Positions 61,155 to 64,000 of a stretch of DNA of 64,000 nt are shown here, piece after piece. The stretch's first letter is position 1. Every line of letters starts with the position of its first letter. The DNA lies in contig NZ_JABBXD010000001.1 in assembly GCF_014750655.1 (NCBI RefSeq), positions 171,102 through 235,101 on the forward strand, in the 5' to 3' direction. The notes under the pieces were generated by a model, which had not been told where the DNA came from, did no database searches, and saw nothing but the letters and a program-made list of their open reading frames with translations. The position numbers and the translations under genes are program-made. The stretch is from Salinimonas profundi (GTDB lineage: Bacteria > Pseudomonadota > Gammaproteobacteria > Enterobacterales > Alteromonadaceae).

Positions 61155-64000
61155 ATGATAAGTAAAGGCGATGTAACGCCTGAAAAGCGTTTGTCTTTTT
61201 TCAAAGCCTGTGGACTGGCACTGATAACCAGCACACTGAGCTTCCACACCACGAGCATTAACGCCGCCGACAAAAATACAAAACCACAGCAGCATGTAGC
61301 CATCGGGGCCGGACAAAAACATGCCGGTCCTGACGAGCTAAAGGTGCAACTGGAACGGCAAACTGCCACGCTTGCTAAAAGGGTGCAACGCCGCGAAGCA
61401 AACAAAACCGCTCAGGATTATGAGCAGCAGCTTGATGCACTGATCACCGAGCGACAGCAGAACCAGTATGCTGTGCTGCAGCACGACCCCAATGCTGCGC
61501 TTCGCACCATCCTGCCTGCAGCTAAACGCAAGGGCATGCCAGCACCCATAAAGGCAAAGTTAGCGCAACAGGCTGAGCTGGTGGGTGAAGTGGATGTGGT
61601 GTATGAAGATTCAACGTTGCCGGGCCGAACCCGCTTGAAATACTACCTGACAACGAGTAAGCAAAAATTACGACTTTTCCTTCCTGACGACCAAAACCTA
61701 CCACAACTACAAACCGGCAACACAGTGCGCGCCAAAGGGTGGCTGTTTAAAAATGGCGATCCGGCACGCCCGGAATCATCATTAGTGTTGGGGAACAAAC
61801 ACAGAGCTATTGATGTGCTTGCGGCCGGAAGCGATGTTGAAAACACTGCTACCTCTTCAGATGCCGCGCTAACAGGTACCACAGGAGAACAAAAAGTACT
61901 GGTACTGATGCTGAATTTCCAGGACAACACCAGTGCCCGCCCGTGGGCCATGCAAGAAGTTGAAAACATGGTATTTGGTCGTGTAAATGATTACTACCAA
62001 GAGACCTCCTATGGGCAAACCTGGCTCACAGGCGATGTGCGCGGCTTTTACACCTTACCGATCAACACTACTTGTGACTATTTTGGTTTGGACAGATATG
62101 CCCAGCAGGTAGCCGAAGACAATGGTATCGACCTGAGTCAGTATCAGCGCCTGGTCTATATGCTTCCAAAAAACGAAAACTGTACGTGGCGCGGGCAGGG
62201 CACCGTGGGCGGAAACCCCTCGCGCGCCTGGCTAAACGGTGAGCTCAACCTGTTGACCATCGGTCATGAGCTGGGGCACAACCTGGGGCTCAAGCATGCT
62301 AAAGAGTTAAATTGTGGTAGCGGCTATATAAGCGATGACTGTGTTGCGATTACCTATGGCGATACATTAGATATCATGGGTAAATCCGAGGGGCACTTTA
62401 ACCTGTTCAATAAAGAGCGACTGGGCTGGTTGACGGCACAGCGCGGTGAAATCATCACTGCCGATGTTGATGGTAGCTATCAGCTGGAGCCCTATGAGCA
62501 GACCTCAAAAGGTTATGCCAAAGGCTTAAAGGTTCGCCGGGGCACCGATGCGACTACCGGCGATCCGCTATGGTATTACCTTGAATATCGTCAGGGCACA
62601 GGCTTTGATAGTTTTCTGTCAGGCAAGGCGGTGACTGACGGTGTGCTGGTGCATCTTAATAGTCCGCAGGAGAACCTGGCCAGCAGTCTGCTGCTGGACA
62701 TGACGCCACGCAGTTCTATCTACGATCTGGATGATGCGGCGCTGACCAGCGGCAACAGTTATCATGATTCCGAGGCCGGCGTCACTATGACCACCGAGTG
62801 GGCCGATAACCTGAGCGTGGGCGTTAATATCAGCTATTCAGAACAGCAAAGCTGTGTTGCAGCGCAACCAGATATTGTACTGGGTTCAGACAGCAGTGTA
62901 TGGGCCGCGCCGGGGGAAACTGTTTCCTACAGTGCAACACTGACCAATAACGATAGCGCTGAATGTGGTAACAGTGAGTATAACGTGTCTGCGCAGGTGC
63001 CACAGGAATGGAGTAATAGTCAGGAATTGGCAAGTCTGGCGCCAGGCGAAAGTGCGACGGTTACCGTCAATGTAACGTCAGATTCCACGGCTACAGAGGG
63101 GTTTTACGATGTCACTATCGTTGGTGTGAATACCAGCGATAGCGGTTATCAGGCGAGCACGACAGCATCCTATGTGGTCGAGACGCCGGTGGCTGAGTGT
63201 GTATCAGCAAATCCACAGTGGACACTGCATGACAACAGCTCAGCAGAGGTGGCCGCAGGTACTGCTGTGACTTATTCAGGCACGCTAATCAATCAGGACG
63301 ATGCCAGTTGTGCCGCGTCCACCTTTGATATTAGTGCAAGTTTGCCTGCCGATTGGGGGGCTACCAGTCCCAGTGTAACGCTGCAACCGGGTGAATCACA
63401 GGCAGTAAACATTGATGTCGCCTCAGCGGCGGATGCCAGCGCCGGCGTGTATGATTTTAGCCTGATTGCACTGAATCGTGATAATAGCGGCTATCAAAGC
63501 TCTGCCAGCGCCACTTATAAGGTGGCTGCGCCCACATCCAGCTGCCAGTTGGCAGTTCCAAAGCTAAGCGTCATTGATGAAACAGGCGCTGAAGTTGAAG
63601 CCGGCGCTGAGCAGCTTTACCGCATCGACATCACTAATCAGAATCAGGACTGTGACGATGCAACCTATGATATAAGCATTGCGTCGCCAGACGGTTGGAA
63701 CGCCAGCAGTAGCACCGTGACACTGGCCAGTGGCGCCACCAGTATCGTGGACGTGAGAGTGGTGTCATCGACCAGCGCCAGCGCTGGTAGCTATAATCTT
63801 GTGTTATCGGCCACCGATGTTGTGAATACAAGCTATAGCAGCACCAGTGAGTTGGTCTACCGCATCACAGAGCAGCAAAATACGGCGCCGCAAGCCAGGA
63901 ATGACACTGCAATTCTGCCATCCAAGATCGCTATTTACATCAATGTGCTTAGCAATGACACGGATAGTGATGGTGATAGTCTGATTGTGAAAAGTGCGAC
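61155..64000 (+). CDS. Large secreted metzincin (gametolysin/M11-like), 3' end beyond the window
   Basis: At least 948 residues and still open at the window end. Start ATG 61155, with a GTG at 61152 as alternative; GAGAGG lies upstream. A signal peptide (cleavage near SINA-ADK, about residue 33) and an N-terminal propeptide-like region (35-225) precede the protease domain with HELGHNLGLKH (His371, Glu372, His375, Gly378, His381) and the Met-turn DIMGKSEG. After the catalytic part three repeats of about 105 residues (from CVAAQP, CVSANP and CQLAVP) look like NEW3/Ig-type domains, and a cadherin-like repeat (NTAPQARNDTA, LSNDTDSDGDSL) follows. It is led by a c-di-GMP riboswitch. Confidence 0.88.
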   Translation, partial: MISKGDVTPEKRLSFFKACGLALITSTLSFHTTSINAADKNTKPQQHVAIGAGQKHAGPDELKVQLERQTATLAKRVQRREANKTAQDYEQQLDALITERQQNQYAVLQHDPNAALRTILPAAKRKGMPAPIKAKLAQQAELVGEVDVVYEDSTLPGRTRLKYYLTTSKQKLRLFLPDDQNLPQLQTGNTVRAKGWLFKNGDPARPESSLVLGNKHRAIDVLAAGSDVENTATSSDAALTGTTGEQKVLVLMLNFQDNTSARPWAMQEVENMVFGRVNDYYQETSYGQTWLTGDVRGFYTLPINTTCDYFGLDRYAQQVAEDNGIDLSQYQRLVYMLPKNENCTWRGQGTVGGNPSRAWLNGELNLLTIGHELGHNLGLKHAKELNCGSGYISDDCVAITYGDTLDIMGKSEGHFNLFNKERLGWLTAQRGEIITADVDGSYQLEPYEQTSKGYAKGLKVRRGTDATTGDPLWYYLEYRQGTGFDSFLSGKAVTDGVLVHLNSPQENLASSLLLDMTPRSSIYDLDDAALTSGNSYHDSEAGVTMTTEWADNLSVGVNISYSEQQSCVAAQPDIVLGSDSSVWAAPGETVSYSATLTNNDSAECGNSEYNVSAQVPQEWSNSQELASLAPGESATVTVNVTSDSTATEGFYDVTIVGVNTSDSGYQASTTASYVVETPVAECVSANPQWTLHDNSSAEVAAGTAVTYSGTLINQDDASCAASTFDISASLPADWGATSPSVTLQPGESQAVNIDVASAADASAGVYDFSLIALNRDNSGYQSSASATYKVAAPTSSCQLAVPKLSVIDETGAEVEAGAEQLYRIDITNQNQDCDDATYDISIASPDGWNASSSTVTLASGATSIVDVRVVSSTSASAGSYNLVLSATDVVNTSYSSTSELVYRITEQQNTAPQARNDTAILPSKIAIYINVLSNDTDSDGDSLIVKSA

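Noticed and set aside
61007..61405. 132-residue minus-strand ORF over the riboswitch and metzincin start
   Set aside because: It is antisense to the aptamer and to the signal peptide of the metzincin. The plus-strand reading explains the region fully.

Overview
The window is chromosomal DNA from a gammaproteobacterium, most likely a marine member of the Alteromonadales (Alteromonas-like). This is inferred from the rimP-nusA-infB-rbfA-truB-rpsO order, the DUF3718, DUF3019 and MipA families, the TonB-dependent receptor of that group's style, and the mix of secreted proteases and c-di-GMP proteins. No database search was possible; family names come from motifs read in the sequence.

Layout. (1) 1-11.6 kb: the 3' part of an initiator tRNA, a membrane hybrid kinase with an HD-GYP response regulator, then the translation/transcription operon rimP-nusA-infB-rbfA-truB-rpsO with several RNA hairpins. 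(2) 11.6-18.3 kb: exported proteins of unknown role, a lipoprotein cytochrome c, a GNAT-nitrilase fusion and a 2OG-Fe(II) oxygenase. (3) 18.3-24.6 kb: a second signalling block, with a hybrid kinase divergent from a receiver-GGDEF cyclase and a receiver-TPR protein. That last protein lacks its phosphoacceptor Asp and is split by a frameshift. (4) 24.6-33.4 kb: a DUF2252 protein, ahpC-ahpF, and a TetR-adaptor-RND efflux operon. (5) 33.5-43.2 kb: housekeeping and unknown genes (AsmA-like, YgiQ radical SAM, EVE, nucleotidyltransferase, ExoD, RDD). (6) 43.3-52 kb: a periplasmic binding protein, then a locus that reads as a cyanophycin-scavenging pathway: TonB-dependent receptor, YfcC-type permease, isoaspartyl dipeptidase and, divergently, a secreted cyanophycinase. 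(7) 52-59.8 kb: a DUF481 outer-membrane protein, a secreted metzincin operon, and a divergent MipA-DUF3019-response regulator-kinase cassette whose promoter carries four TGTAG repeats at exact 10-bp spacing. (8) 59.8-64 kb: RNase Z, then a GEMM-I (c-di-GMP-I) riboswitch in front of a large secreted metzincin that runs off the window.

How it fits together. c-di-GMP recurs: an HD-GYP phosphodiesterase and a GGDEF cyclase lie in the window, and a c-di-GMP riboswitch controls a secreted protease. The most coherent system is the predicted cyanophycin pathway. The exported S51-type enzyme would cut the polymer to beta-Asp-Arg outside the cytoplasm, the receptor and permease would import the products, and an IadA-type enzyme with an altered metal-binding motif would split them. 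The two frameshifted genes (near 24290 and 57152) each have one base too many in a short homopolymer and may be real mutations or sequencing errors.
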